A stretch of DNA of 64,000 bases from positions 4,951,454 to 5,015,453 of the forward strand of contig OZ024938.1 in NCBI GenBank assembly GCA_964017235.1, in the 5' to 3' direction. Shown piece after piece: positions 33,091 through 43,800 of this stretch (the stretch's first letter is position 1; every line of letters begins with the position of its first letter). The notes below the pieces were generated by a model. That model made no database searches. It had not been told where the DNA came from and was given only the letters and a program-made list of their open reading frames with translations. Made by a program: the position numbers and the translations under genes. Source of the DNA: Sabellastarte sp. h YS-2021 (Eukaryota > Annelida > Polychaeta > Sabellida > Sabellidae).

Positions 33091-34170
33091 ACCCAACCAA
33101 TGCAAAAAGGCATGAAGCTGAAATAATTTACATCTACACTAACAAATATTTAAGGATCATTGATATATTTTACAAATGAAACAGGGTCTTGTAAGACTAC
33201 TGTACAATTTGGGCAAAAGGTTCATGGGTGGACATTACACATGATAATGTGTGTTCTTCTATGCTATCCTGTTTCTATTCGCATCTACTATCAACAGGGC
33301 GGCCTATTTCTAGTTATGTATTGCTTTACTTTATTTGAATTAGTTTATACATACTATTCTGTTAGTCCTAAATACCTCGTCAGAGTGTGCTATTATAAAG
33401 TCTTCATATATGTTTTCGTCTTGGAAACTACTACCTTTTACAATGAAATAATAGATAAATTAATTATTTCTAAATTTAATATATTTATTTATATTTATTA
33501 AATATATTTGCCTCATATAATAAAAGTTTACCTTTTTGACATCTGTCGTAATTAACAATTTGGTCATTCTCTTCAATTACACATTTTCCTTGACATTGCC
33601 AAACTATTGTCCTTACTTTGGGATAATAAATGTGCAAATCCTCTCTCCTGATAACATATTGTTCAACCTTACAATTTTTAAATACTAATACCAATGCCTT
33701 CTTGTTGGAGCAGAAACAAAACTTTTCATACAAATACCCATTCCCACGAAAGTTCTTTATGTACACAGTATTATTTTCATCTTTCTCACATTCAACATAT
33801 AAACATTTTGTATACTTTGTCCACCATGCAATGATGATATTTCTGATGTATTTTGGAATTCCTCTCTATGTAGCCAACATTGTGGTAGCATGTAATTGCT
33901 AAAAATAAGAAAATCGTTCAAAAATGAACGTTTCAGACAATATTCGGAAATCGCCTACAATTTCTATAAAAGAAGGACATAAATCTTTCTTGAGGGAGAT
34001 TTGAAACTAGCCTAAGATTGAATAAACAAAAATAACTCAGATATAAATTTTGTAATCTTACCTCCCTCCATCAAAGGATGTCTCTTGAAAATGCTCATTA
34101 AAAATGCTTGTCATTTCAAAATCTTCATTTGAGCTGTTATTCACTTGATTTTCTGTTGAACACCTTCCTT

Positions 34171-34972
34171 TCATAATACATTTGACAAAAATATCAGACA
34201 GGATGAAGGGAGTAGAATAAAGATCCAAAAGAAATTTGCTTTTTTTGATTGAGGATTATGATCCAACATTGTAGTAAAAATCAGATCTGTTGTGATATCC
34301 GATTTTGAAGATAAGGTTGGATCTGTGTGTTTCTTTGACCTGAAAGTCCTGCTTGAAAATTCATCTCTAGCTTCAGTACTTTCTTTTGTAGGGGTTAAAG
34401 TGGAGGAATGATCATCCTTTGTTTTTGAAGAGGTCATTTTAGTGATATATTTTCTGTAAATAAAAAAAGCACTTATGTAACAGGATATTTTGGAACCCAA
34501 AAGGACAGAGAAAGACACAAAATGTCAACAAAGAAAAAAAAATTACACTAAATAAAATATCAGTAAAATACTCACCAGTGCTAGTCCAATAAGATGCAGC
34601 AGTAGTAGACTCAGATGCAGTAGCAGTAGTAGACTCAGATGGGGCAGTAGTCTCAGATGTTGAATAAGACACAGATATTTGTATATAAATTAATCCCCGA
34701 TGGTATGACCGATGGCATCTAAAGAATCTCATATTCATCATTGTAAGATATTCTAGATTTGGAAGATTCTTAATAATTGAATCAAAATCCAGGATTTGAA
34801 CATGCTCCATGTATAAAATATTGATATTTACTCTGTATCTGAATTTTGGGCCGGTCATACCGATACAGGTTATCCTATTGTCAAAACAGTAACATTGTCC
34901 CTGGTCATAGCTATAACCTTTAACAGTTCCAAGAAATGTACTGCTCAGAATGAAAATGATTATCATTGCCAT
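34171..34972 (-). pseudogene. Secreted/membrane glycoprotein-like gene with LRR-like ectodomain, two exons
   Basis: ATG 34972 starts a signal peptide ('MAMIIIFILSSTFLGTVKG'). Next come 'CYCFDNRITCIGM' and 'LPNLEYLTMMNMRFFRCHR', the look of a small leucine-rich-repeat cap, then a Thr/Ser-rich stalk with the repeats 'SESTTA'. A GT donor lies at 34568-34575 (GTGAGT; a second GT is 6 bases downstream). The acceptor TTTTTTTATTTACAG ends at about 34455. Exon 2 carries another Ser/Thr stretch and a C-terminal hydrophobic helix 'FFWIFILLPSSCLIFL'. With the consensus donor exon 2 is out of frame; with the alternative GTATTT donor it is in frame, so splicing needs RNA evidence. Cell-surface or virion glycoprotein by architecture only. 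Confidence 0.55.
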
Positions 34973-35204
34973 TTCTCATATATTTTTTTCAATCCTTTTT
35001 TCATCTAATTTTTGTAAAATATCCTAAATATCTTTCACAGTCTATTGTACAATCCTTATAAGATTTTGGCAGGAAATAAGAGATTAGGCTGGTCAATAAG
35101 TATAAATACTAGCAACCATTAGTGTGCTGATTGTTTATTTTGGAAACAAGGTAGTAAAGATATCGAGGCTATCAAAGGGTGTTATAAATCTCCTTCCTCT
35201 TCAT
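34973..35204. promoter_or_regulatory. Divergent promoter region between membrane-protein gene and packaging ATPase
   Basis: Intergenic gap between a minus-strand gene (ATG 34972) and the plus-strand ATPase (ATG 35205). AGTATAAATAC at about 35097-35107 is a TATA box about 100 bp before the ATPase ATG. A weaker CTTATAAGG lies on the minus strand near 35060. Confidence 0.5.
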
Positions 35205-35871
35205 ATGGATGGTTTACGTTTTAATGCACCGTGTACAGCTATAATTTCAGGACCTACTGGATCTGGAAAAACTACATTTACCCTTAATTTATTGAAACAT
35301 TTAGATGGGATGTTTACTGAACCTATAAACAAAATATAATACTTCTATGGAGTTTGGCAGACCTCCTTTGAAGGTTTTATGGAAGAAAAAATAGTTTACC
35401 TACAAGAAATACCTGCAGAAGAAAGAATAAATTCTTTAACTAATGGTGACCACAATTTAATTATTATAGATGACATGCAGATAAGAGCACTGAATGATCC
35501 ATTTATTGCTAACCTTTTCTGTTGCGAATCTCATCATAAAAATCTATCAGTATTTTTATTATTACAAAATTTATTTCACAAGGTAAGTATGCGAGGGATG
35601 TTTCTCTGAATAGTCATTACTTTATTCTTTTTAAAAATCCTAGAGATTGTCAAAAAATAAGATATCTAGGAACTCAATTAGAATTAGGAAAAAACTTAGT
35701 TCTGCCTATGAAGATGCAACGTCATTACCATTTTCTTATCTCTTGATTGATATATCTCCAAAGAGCGATAGTACTTATATGTTAAGATCACATATATTTC
35801 CATTTGAAGATACAGTAATATTCGACATCATTTCAAAATTTATTGTTTGGCAGGGAGAACATTATGTCTAG
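35205..35871 (+). pseudogene. Polinton packaging ATPase (FtsK/HerA type)
   Basis: Would pump genome DNA into the capsid. Walker A 'SGPTGSGKTTFTLNLLKHL' lies at residues about 16-34 and Walker B 'HNLIIIDDMQ' at about 35452-35480. The C-terminal 'SAYEDATSLPFSYLLIDISP' and 'LRSHIFPF' blocks (about 35698-35815) match the family end. Three lesions: TAA at 35337-35339 in frame, and 1-base shifts near 35583 and 35690. Between the shifts 'NSHYFILFKNPRDCQKIRYL' is readable. The start at ATG 35205 is chosen because the frame has no earlier ATG and a TATA box precedes it. Length about 220 residues is normal. It overlaps the next gene by 8 bp. Confidence 0.9.
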
Positions 35872-36172
35872 AAATCTTTTGAGATCTGCAAATTTCATTA
35901 AATTATTACTTGAAAAAAATCAATCTTTAAACAGATAATTACTTTCCCACGCAAGTGATAAAAATTTAAAGGCTATAGCAGAAATTTTTAATAATGTATT
36001 TCGCTTATCCTTGGGTAAGAAAAAAACGGAACTATTTCTTCAGAGGTTAAAATTTCTAAAGAAATTCTTTTAATTTGAGGAAAGAAGAAAAAAATTAGCA
36101 AGATTACATTATAGTGAAATAGGTGATCTGTTATTTACTCCCAGGAAATACTTAAATAAAATTTTGAAATGA
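35864..36172 (+). pseudogene. Small conserved Polinton gene, helical, function unknown
   Basis: ATG 35864 overlaps the ATPase end and the TGA 36170-36172 overlaps the next ATG. It is one frame of about 100 codons with two in-frame stops (TAA about 35936 and TAA about 36071). The pattern 'LLRSANFIKLLLEKN', 'AIAEIFNNVFRLSLGKKKTE' and 'FLQRLKFLKKF' is the basic helical profile I associate with a small protein that accompanies many invertebrate Polinton-like elements. Function unknown to me. Tight overlaps on both sides suggest one transcription unit with the ATPase and integrase. Confidence 0.6.
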
Positions 36173-36447
36173 ATAAGTACGTTATGATTCCTGTCGAGCA
36201 ATATGAGAGGTATGAAGCATTCATGAAGTCCACAAATGAAAATGATAAATCTCTGGAAAATAAAGTTAAAATGGATTCGAGAGAAGATTCACAGTTAATG
36301 AGTGTAAAAAAACTTGACGAATTTCCTGAAGAAGTTGTATCTGATAAAGATTATAAAATAGGAATTCCTCAAGAAAAATCTTTTAAAACTGAAAAAAATA
36401 GTAGGATTCTTTCAACTCCAGGTCTACCAAAGTTAATAAAAAATTAA
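36169..36447 (+). CDS. Small conserved Polinton protein, function unknown (intact)
   Basis: 92 codons, uninterrupted. It starts 'MNKYVMIPVEQYERYEAF', a recognisable N-terminal signature of a small Polinton-associated protein, then becomes a charged linker (Lys/Glu/Asp/Ser) with a short 'ILSTPGLPKLIKN' end. It sits between the helical gene (4-bp overlap) and the integrase, whose ATG begins 1 bp after this stop codon. No catalytic motif is seen. It may bind the integrase or DNA; this is only a neighbourhood inference. Confidence 0.6.
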   Translation: MNKYVMIPVEQYERYEAFMKSTNENDKSLENKVKMDSREDSQLMSVKKLDEFPEEVVSDKDYKIGIPQEKSFKTEKNSRILSTPGLPKLIKN

Positions 36448-36448
36448 A

Positions 36449-37678
36449 ATGACCAGCAGAGAGGAGAGGGAGGTAGAGGCAAAGGAAGTAAACCACATTG
36501 GTTACGAGAATGGCAAAGAAAATTCTAAAAATGAAGATCTGAATAGGTATCTACATAATCTTTACTACGATCTTACGAGTACAGTATCATTTAGTGGATT
36601 CTATAAATTATATTATAAAATAAAAAAAGATGGACGATTTAAAGTATCACCAAAATACTTAAAGAAATGGTTAAGTATGCAAGAATCTTATACCTCACAC
36701 CATTCGGTTATCAGAGTTTTCAGACAACCTAGAGTACTTGCTTTTTCCCTAAACTACCAGTGGGACAGTGATACAGCTAATATGGTTAAATATAAAGATT
36801 ACAATGATGGATACAGTTATTTTGCAGTTTTCATCGATATCTTTTCTAGATTTTTATATACTTTACCGTTAAAAACTCTTTCAGGATGTGAGATGACAAA
36901 AATTTTTCAAAGATTAATAAATGAGAAGGGGGTTAAACCGAAAAAACTGAGGACAGATCAAGGAAGTGAATATAAAAATAAAGAATTTGAGAGGTTACTG
37001 GAACTAGAAAATATTGATCACATCTTCACCTGTTATGAAACCAAGGCAAACTATGCAGAACGTGTTATAAAGACAATTAAATTAAAAATATTTAGATATT
37101 TCACAAACAGAGAAACATTTCGATGGGTTGATATATTATCTGACCTAACAAATGGATATAATAATTCAACACATAGGTCTATTACGATGACGCCTCAAGA
37201 AGCACAAAATTCTGATCCTTATAAAGTTTGAAGAAACCAATATGGGAATATAAGTTATCCTAAATCCTATTTCTCAGCACAAAAAATTTAAAAAAATTTA
37301 ATCAGTGGCGTCTGTGGAAGAAAGAAATTTAAATATAATATATCAGACAGAGTTAAAATTCCTTATATGAAAAAAACTTTTGACCGTGAATACTCAGAAA
37401 AATGGAGTGGAGAAATTTTTACTATTACTGACTGAAAAATTAACCAGAATCAACCTATGTACCAATTGAAGGATTACAATAACGATATTATAGAGGGTTA
37501 TTTCTATGAACCAGAACATCAAATAGCATATCTTGATAATGATATAGTATATAAAATAGGAAAAATCTTAAAAAGGACAAGAAATAAGAAAAAGGAAATA
37601 TTAGTTAAGTGGAAAGGTTGGCCGAAGAAGTTCAATTCGTGGATTTTAGAAGAGAATGTGGAATCTATAACAAAATAA
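36449..37678 (+). pseudogene. Polinton integrase (rve) with C-terminal chromodomain
   Basis: DDE integrase that would insert the element. The first 230 residues contain the rve core: 'WDSDTANM' (first Asp), 'YSYFAVFIDIFSRFLYTLPL', 'KLRTDQGSEYKNKEF' (second Asp) and 'ANYAERVIKTIK' (catalytic Glu), so the triad is conserved. A TGA at 37229-37231 replaces a conserved Trp position, and 1-base shifts near 37290 and a TGA near 37432-37434 follow. The C-terminal part then reads 'MYQLKDYNNDIIEGYFYEPE' and a chromodomain 'KEILVKWKGWPKKFNSWI' (about 37585-37640). Chromodomains direct insertion to modified chromatin in related elements. Total about 410 codons. Confidence 0.93.
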
Positions 37679-37699
37679 ACTGGATATAAATCTTTGAAA

Positions 37700-38116
37700 A
37701 TGGAACAAAAGGATTTCTTCATATTCTTATCTTTTGAGGATTCTTTATCTTATCATCAAGACAATACCCCCTCTAATTTTGTTGTAGAACTTAAAGAAAG
37801 ACTTCAATTAATTGGTGAATGGGAAGTTGGTATATGTGATTTCTTCTGCTCAGAAACTATTTCACAAAAATTTTGTATATTTTCTGATATAGTTGACTAC
37901 AGTTATGCAAGAAATTCTTTAGAACCATTATTACTTACCTTAATACCATCAAATTCCTCATCCAGTTATATTTTTCCTAAAATATTTCATTTTCCAATAA
38001 ATGTTAACAGTCTAACTCGAATAAGAATATATATAAAGGATAATCAACTATGGTTGTTATCTACTCTTACTGATCCTGTGTCCGTTACACTACATTTCAG
38101 GAAACAACGAAAATGA
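37700..38116 (+). CDS. Conserved Polinton virion-type protein (intact)
   Basis: 139 codons from ATG 37700, uninterrupted. The N-terminus 'FFIFLSFEDSLSYHQDNTPSNF' and the block 'LIGEWEVGICDF' are the signature of a protein found in most invertebrate Polinton-like elements next to the capsid genes. In that family it is predicted to be a virion protein (a minor capsid or penton-like role has been suggested; I cannot show which). It ends 'VTLHFRKQRK' and its TGA overlaps the next ATG (38113). Confidence 0.6.
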   Translation: MEQKDFFIFLSFEDSLSYHQDNTPSNFVVELKERLQLIGEWEVGICDFFCSETISQKFCIFSDIVDYSYARNSLEPLLLTLIPSNSSSSYIFPKIFHFPINVNSLTRIRIYIKDNQLWLLSTLTDPVSVTLHFRKQRK

Positions 38117-38381
38117 ACTACCTTGAGTTTTGTAAAAGATGTATACGTGGTGAAATACCTTATTAAAAGAAATTTTATGTATTAGATAAGAGATATGATA
38201 CTTTGAATGGAAATAAGGATAAGAATTTAGATGTAACTATTGTAACTCCAGCTCAGCAGGCTGTAGAGCAAGCTAAACTATAAATAGAGGTAAAATACGG
38301 AAATTTGAGCAAACTGGTGGAACGGGGGATGAGATTAAGAATAAAAAGAGGAAAAATAAGAAGAAGAAAAAACAAAAGTAA
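38113..38381 (+). pseudogene. Small Lys-rich Polinton protein
   Basis: ATG 38113 overlaps the previous stop. 'MNYLEFCKRCIRGEIPY' is followed by a TAA (38164-38166), then 'LDKRYDTLNG', 'TPAQQAVEQAKL' and a second TAA. With one frame change near 38280 the frame ends in a lysine-rich tail 'KNKKRKNKKKKKQK' (TAA 38379-38381). It sits just before the capsid gene where Polintons often encode a small basic or membrane-active virion protein. Identity is unproven. Confidence 0.4.
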
Positions 38382-38457
38382 AATAGAAAAAAGGGAATAA
38401 GGAAAAAATTTGAAATAAACATAAAGGAAAGGCAGAAACCTAAAATTTCAAAGCACT

Positions 38458-39760
38458 ATGGATGTAGTTCAAACTTCTGTGTCATTTTTGCACCCCCAAT
38501 TGACAATTCAATAACTAAGGAGTACTGGGTAGAGTTCAATCCTGTTGCTGCGATTTCGGAAAATGGAATATTAGAATTTAATATTCCAGGTACATCAATG
38601 GATTACATAAATTTAGCAAAAAGTAAACTTCATGTTTCATATGTAATTACCGAACCTGATGGAGAAAAAAGTAAAGATGAAAGAGATCTAAATGGTCATC
38701 CAACTCCAACAAGTGATCAAGTAGGGGCTATAAATTTTACTTTACATTCAATTTTTCGTCAGATTGATTTGTCTTTAAATCAAAAAATAGTTTCTGCTGA
38801 TGTTGGAGTAAACTATCCATATAAGGCTATGATAGATTTATTATTAAAGTCAAGTAGTGATATGTTAAATTCTCAGGCGCAAGCTGCATTCCATTTTAAA
38901 GATTAACCAGGTTATTTTGACGTAGTTACATACCCAGGGGGAAATACTGGATTTTCTGAAAGATCTAGACCTACAAAGGATGGGGAGGAGGCACATATTG
39001 AGGGCTTTCTTTTTCAGACTTTTCAAATGGACAGAATAGAGCAATTTTGAATGGGGTATCAATTAATTTCAGATTTTTCCAATCTACAGATCCTTTCAGG
39101 TTATTGAGAAATGGAACAAAAGCTTATAAACCAAAAATTACAGATGCAGTTCTAAAAGTTTGTCTTATTTCTTTAGACCCAAAAATTATAGTTGCTCATA
39201 ATGAGGCATTAAAAATAAGTAGTGCCTTGTATCCCTTCTGGAGAAGTGACATCAAAAGTTTCACTGTGGCATCAGGATCATTAAGTTTTATGACAGACAA
39301 TATATATCACAGTAAAATACCTAGCAAATTAATAATAGCATTAGTTTCGAATTCAGCATATTCTGGAAGTTATGATAAAAATCCTTTTTTCTTCTATCAC
39401 ATGAATTTAAATTATTTAGAGGTTACAGTAGATGGTCAATCAGTCCCAAATAGAGCCTTAAGTCCAAATTTTGAGGGTGGTGATTTTGTTTCGTCTTATC
39501 TGAGCTTATTAAATAATGAGTATAATAAACGGAAAGGGCTGGTAATCAATCTACTAGAGTATGATAAGGGCTTTACATTATTTCCTTTTGATGTTCAAAG
39601 TTATCTAAGTGGAAAGATTATGAGTAAATCGATAAAAGGTCACCTTAAGGTAAGCATGAGATTTTCGAAAGCATTAGCAGAAACTATAAATGTTTTATTA
39701 TGTGGAAAATTTCCAGAGATAATAACAATCGATCATACAAGAAACGTCAATTTTCAATAA
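38458..39760 (+). pseudogene. Polinton major-capsid-type protein (double-jelly-roll family, F54H12.2-like)
   Basis: Starts at ATG 38458 ('MDVVQTSVSF'). A 1-base excess in a T run near 38490 shifts the frame to 'APPIDNSITKEYWVEFNPVA' and 'FNIPGTSMDYINL'. 'LHSIFRQIDLSLN' (about 38748) and 'YPYKAMIDLLL' follow. A TAA at 38904-38906 and a frame change in a T run near 39010 precede the intact C-terminal part 39047-39760 ('VSINFRFFQSTDPFRLL', 'NPFFFYHMNLNYLEVTVDG', ending 'IDHTRNVNF'). Length about 430 residues. This protein is the commonest Polinton/adintovirus product in invertebrate genomes; the hexon assignment rests on family knowledge. Confidence 0.8.
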
Positions 39761-39765
39761 GACCC

Positions 39766-40224
39766 ATGGATACTGATGAAATAAAAGAACTTATGTTAAA
39801 AGACCAAGAGATTAAAAAAATTTTTAAAGGAGTGTATCCGATTGATTTAATTCCTGAATATTTAGAATATCCATCCCTCATTGTTGTGAATTTAGACAGT
39901 TCTGATAAGAAAGGAAGCCATTGGGTTGTATTGCATTATATTACAAGTCATATTGTTGAACATTTTGATTCAATAGGAAGAAAACCAGATGAACATATAA
40001 GTAATATTTTATTTAAAAAAATAACATATAAATATAACAACAAAAGATAACAGTCATTGTATACTAATACCTGTGGATTATTTTGTTTGTTTTACAGTTA
40101 CTACAGTTCACGTAATGAGAACATGGTTACAATACTTGATAGATTCGGTAAAACATACAAGCAAAATGAGGTTATTGTGATAAAATTTTATAATGACTAT
40201 ATGAAAGGAATTTCAATAATGTAG
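39766..40224 (+). pseudogene. Polinton adenain-like cysteine protease
   Basis: Would process virion proteins. From ATG 39766: catalytic His in 'KGSHWVVLHY' (about 39910), Asp in 'VEHFDSIGRKP' (about 39963), and Cys in 'NTCGLFCLFY' (about 40066-40095). One in-frame TAA at about 40048-40050 separates the Asp and Cys blocks; the frame otherwise continues to TAG 40222-40224. Length about 152 residues is normal for this family. Its ATG lies 5 bp after the capsid gene. Confidence 0.9.
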
Positions 40225-40417
40225 TAACTCGAAAAAAAAACAACAAACAAAATATTTCATTTTTTTTAAATTTTTAACTTTGTAACAGGTAAATTTGTCA
40301 ATGATAACGTAACATCATATTTAAGGAATACATATTCCTAACAACATGATTGTATAAAGTAGCTAGAATAATTTTTTTTAAATTTATTCCATATTTTATT
40401 GTTTTATAATCAATAAA
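40225..40417. other. Convergent intergenic region, nothing recognised
   Basis: Gap of 193 bp between the protease (plus) and the polymerase gene (minus). It contains poly-A/T runs near 40232 and 40260 on both strands, possible transcript ends for both genes. No terminator hairpin is obvious. Confidence 0.4.
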
Positions 40418-40876
40418 TCACATTAAAGAGTCCACTTTCTTAGAATAATCCATCAATATTTTCCCTAATAGATTATTTCCTGATGAAGATGAAGACTTCA
40501 ATACAAGAACGAGATTTGAGGATGTGCTTACACCCCAAAATTAACTATCATGTTTATTTAGTGTGCTTTGTTTATAGGCTATATAGCTATTGGAATGTTC
40601 TTTCAATTTTATTCTGAATTCCTCATTTTGAATAAATTTTTGGAGGATAGCAAATCTCATAAATCTTTCTCTCTCGTCCTTTTTTCATAATTTTTATTGA
40701 AATCTTCCATAAGAATTTCTAACTGAAAGGGATCTGTTTCATCTAATATTTGATTACTCAGTTCATATTCTTTTGCATCTTTAGATATTAAAAAAATAAA
40801 GGTGTTCTGAAGAACAAAAGTAAAAACCATCATATAACAGTTTGCATTGATATAAATTTGAAAGGGGGTTATGAAT
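40418..40876 (-). other. NADAR (YbiA-like) domain fused to the polymerase
   Basis: 'NPLSNLYQCKLLYDGFYFCSSEHLYFF' opens the domain in the same ORF as polymerase motif C. After a frame change near 40785 it continues 'KDAKEYELSNQIL', 'FMRFAILQKFIQNEEFRIKL', 'FWGVSTSSNLVLVL' and 'GNNLLGKILM', ending at TGA 40418-40420. The order SN...DG...SSEH...KF.QN...WG...G-x-N-x-LG-x-x-LM is that of the NADAR family, which acts on ADP-ribose-linked molecules. One in-frame TAA precedes the WG block (about 40540). Confidence 0.8.
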
Positions 40877-43800
40877 ATCATCTACGAGAACAATTTTTTC
40901 GTCCCATGGTGACATGGTTATATCCAGAGGTTCTGTACTTGCCCCATCTTCAAGAACTTTTCTTTTACAATAAAAATAATTGAAACCTATTTTTTCTTTC
41001 GAATATGTGTGTATTACAGATTTGTTAATTCTGAAGCCAATATTTTTAGCACTGGTAACATTTTTAGACGATAAAGTTTCCTCAAATTTTTCCATTGCAT
41101 TGGTAAGTGTCTTCTTTGAAACACCCTTACAAGAAATTTTTTGTTTTCCTTCTTCATTTTCGATTATATAAGATTTTGAACATAAAGATATCATTTTCGT
41201 ACCTTCAAATTCAAGCTTAAACCTTCCAACCTCACGCTTTCCTGATGCAACATGAGTAGGACAGCATCTCCTCGGAAACCATTGAGTATAGTTAAGATCA
41301 CGACAGGAGCCGAAAATTTCTTTTTTGTATTTTTCTTTGTATTTTTTATTTATGCATTCATCTATGTTTTCTTCATTAATTGCCAGGTAAATACTGTCAG
41401 TATCGGTTTCATTTAATTCAAAAGAGTTAGAATTAAAGTATTTCACTATACAGTCATGATAGAATTCTAACATCCTTAATTTGGCGTATTGTAAGATGAA
41501 AAATCCAATTTGAATAGGAGTATCTAAGGTTTAAATGACTTTTATAAGTTTCTACTTCAAAAATATCATGATTTAATTCTTCCATAGCTTTGAATGTGAA
41601 GGAATTTATAGTTTTGGACATTTTAGATTTACTTGTTAAATATCTCACATTTGTGTGTTTTGCTTTATCCATTTAAACTGATCCATACTAACTATTACTT
41701 AATAATTTATATGTATCACCTATGATAGCCTTATCCGGGTTCTTATCTCCTTTAATTCTGAATTTGGTAACCTTATCAATGAAATTTTTAAAACATTTCT
41801 TAGGTTGATATTCAATTATTTGATATATTTTGGTAATTTCTGTATTATTCTTTAAATACCATCTCAATAATGGAGTAGCAATTAAAATTCTTTCTGCTTA
41901 ATTAGTACTAATCACAAGTTTCTTATAATCGAATGAGATATTATTATTTTGACAGTATTCTAACATGTGTTCTCCAATATCCTCCATTGGAACGTTAGAG
42001 CTACAAAAAAAGGCAGGGAATTCTTTAAATTTTTGAATGTACTCGAATTTAATATTTATATCTACCTCCACAGCACCAAATAATGTTCCATTTTTAATAT
42101 CCTTAAAAATTTTTTCATATGTTAATGTTGATCTGTTCAATTTAAAGTAGGAGGGTAAATATGAATTGTACAATTCATCGCATTTTTCTTTGATATCACG
42201 CTTAAAAATACATTCTTGGATAGATACATAGTTGTAACCTAGAGATAATAAAAAATTATTCTTCTTCATACCTTTCTTTTGTACTTTCTTAATTTTTCCG
42301 CGTCATTTATGAGATTTAATTTTCTTCACAGTCGGACAGTCTTCAGTACAATAATGATAATAACATCCATGATATTCATACACAGTTTTATTTTGAATAC
42401 AATATCCATCCAACAAATAATTTCCTATACTTATTTCTTTTTTATTGTTCAAGTTATGCAGAATCTTAATTTTTTCATTCTTCATTATGTAGTCCATCCA
42501 AACATAAGAATCAATGTATTTTTCACTTACTTCTGGTCTGAAGTTTGAGGAGCTTATTCTTCTGACATACCCATGTAGGCATTTCTTGTTTGATTACATA
42601 CGACTATAGTCCATTACAATCATAACCTACGATAGCTTTGCATTTGTTGTCTTTTATTCCTTTAATATTTGTGATATTTTTTGTGATATCTTGAAAAAAT
42701 AATACTAGGTGCTCCTACAATATTTTTCCTTAGGGTATAATAAAGATCAGCATTATCCGAATTAATTAGCGAAAATTTACTTATTGATGAGTTAAATAAC
42801 ATTTTCCTAGCCACCCCTGGTAGAGTGACAAAGTCTTTAAAAATGTCTATCTCTTGAGATGAATATATATCGATAAAATTCTTAAGAGCGATACAGAAAG
42901 GACCTGTATCTAAGTTATTATAATAAATTAAGTAGTCCTTATATGTTCGCATCCCTTCTTCCTATATTTGTTTCAATTTTGAGTAGTCCTCATCACATTT
43001 GATAGGGTTTGAGTTAGAAACTTTTGAATAAAAATCTTGCGGTGGAGGTAGTGAAGGAAATGATAATTTTTCATAAGAATCGAACCATTCATATGGAAAA
43101 ACACCTTTATTAAGTTCAGATCCATATGCCTTTAAAAATTGACTGTAAGAACATCCAGGTGCCAGAAACTTGGATATATCTAAAAATTTCAGGTGAGGTG
43201 TGGATATGGATATGTAAGAATTGTTTTTCTTAATAGTGAAAATTTCATTGTCTTTGTAATTTTTAGAAATAAAAAGCAGAATTTCCTTTTTTATTAAATT
43301 TATGTCATACTTACCCGAATTAAAACCTACAACAGGTAATTGAAACAAATAATTCTCGAATTTCTTTCTGATATCATTTATAGTTGTAATGAAATGAGAG
43401 GCAATTTTAGGATGAATATTTTCAGACATATCTGTTTCAGTAGTTTCCTGCTCTTCTTCGTATTCATTTGTATCAGAATATCTTTGAACTAATTGGTCAA
43501 GGCCATCAAAAACATATTTGTACTTAATTCTTTGATTATTACCATTTAGTTCACTTATTTCATTCAGGTATTCCATCATTTTTGTTATTAAATTTTTAGA
43601 GGATGTATCAACAAAACATTTTGGGTTATTATAGCCATCTATATTTGAGGCAATACTCATGCTTATTGGTTCATGCCTTGAGATCCAATGTAGTTTTTCT
43701 GTCACATTTTGATGTAATTTAAGCAACAATGCCTCCATATCCCATACAGAGAATTTGTGATGAAATCTTTAGTTCAAAGGTACAAAAATATCTAAAAACT

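Larger units (their letters stand above)
31153..33885 (-). pseudogene. Spliced single-pass membrane protein with Cys-rich ectodomain; intron contains a satellite array
   Basis: Exon A (about 33885-33532) encodes a Cys-rich ectodomain ('WWTKYTKCLYVECEKDENN', 'FCFCSNKKALVLVF', 'WQCQGKC', 'DRCQKG'). It ends at a GTAAAC donor (intron from 33531). The acceptor TTTTTCTTTCAG ends at 31356. Exon B (31355-31153) continues in frame with 'VEKVESVTDKD', a Ser/Thr stalk and one membrane helix 'IPIWVILIGILILVLRKFG', with a short basic tail inside. The 2,176-bp intron holds the GTCCGGC repeats and the 168-169-bp satellite. Upstream, a strong acceptor (TTTTCTTATTTTTAG, ending about 33901) would start the exon, but an in-frame TAG at about 33871 then interrupts it. 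A first exon with a signal peptide was not found. The role is unknown; a virion surface protein is one possibility. Confidence 0.6.
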
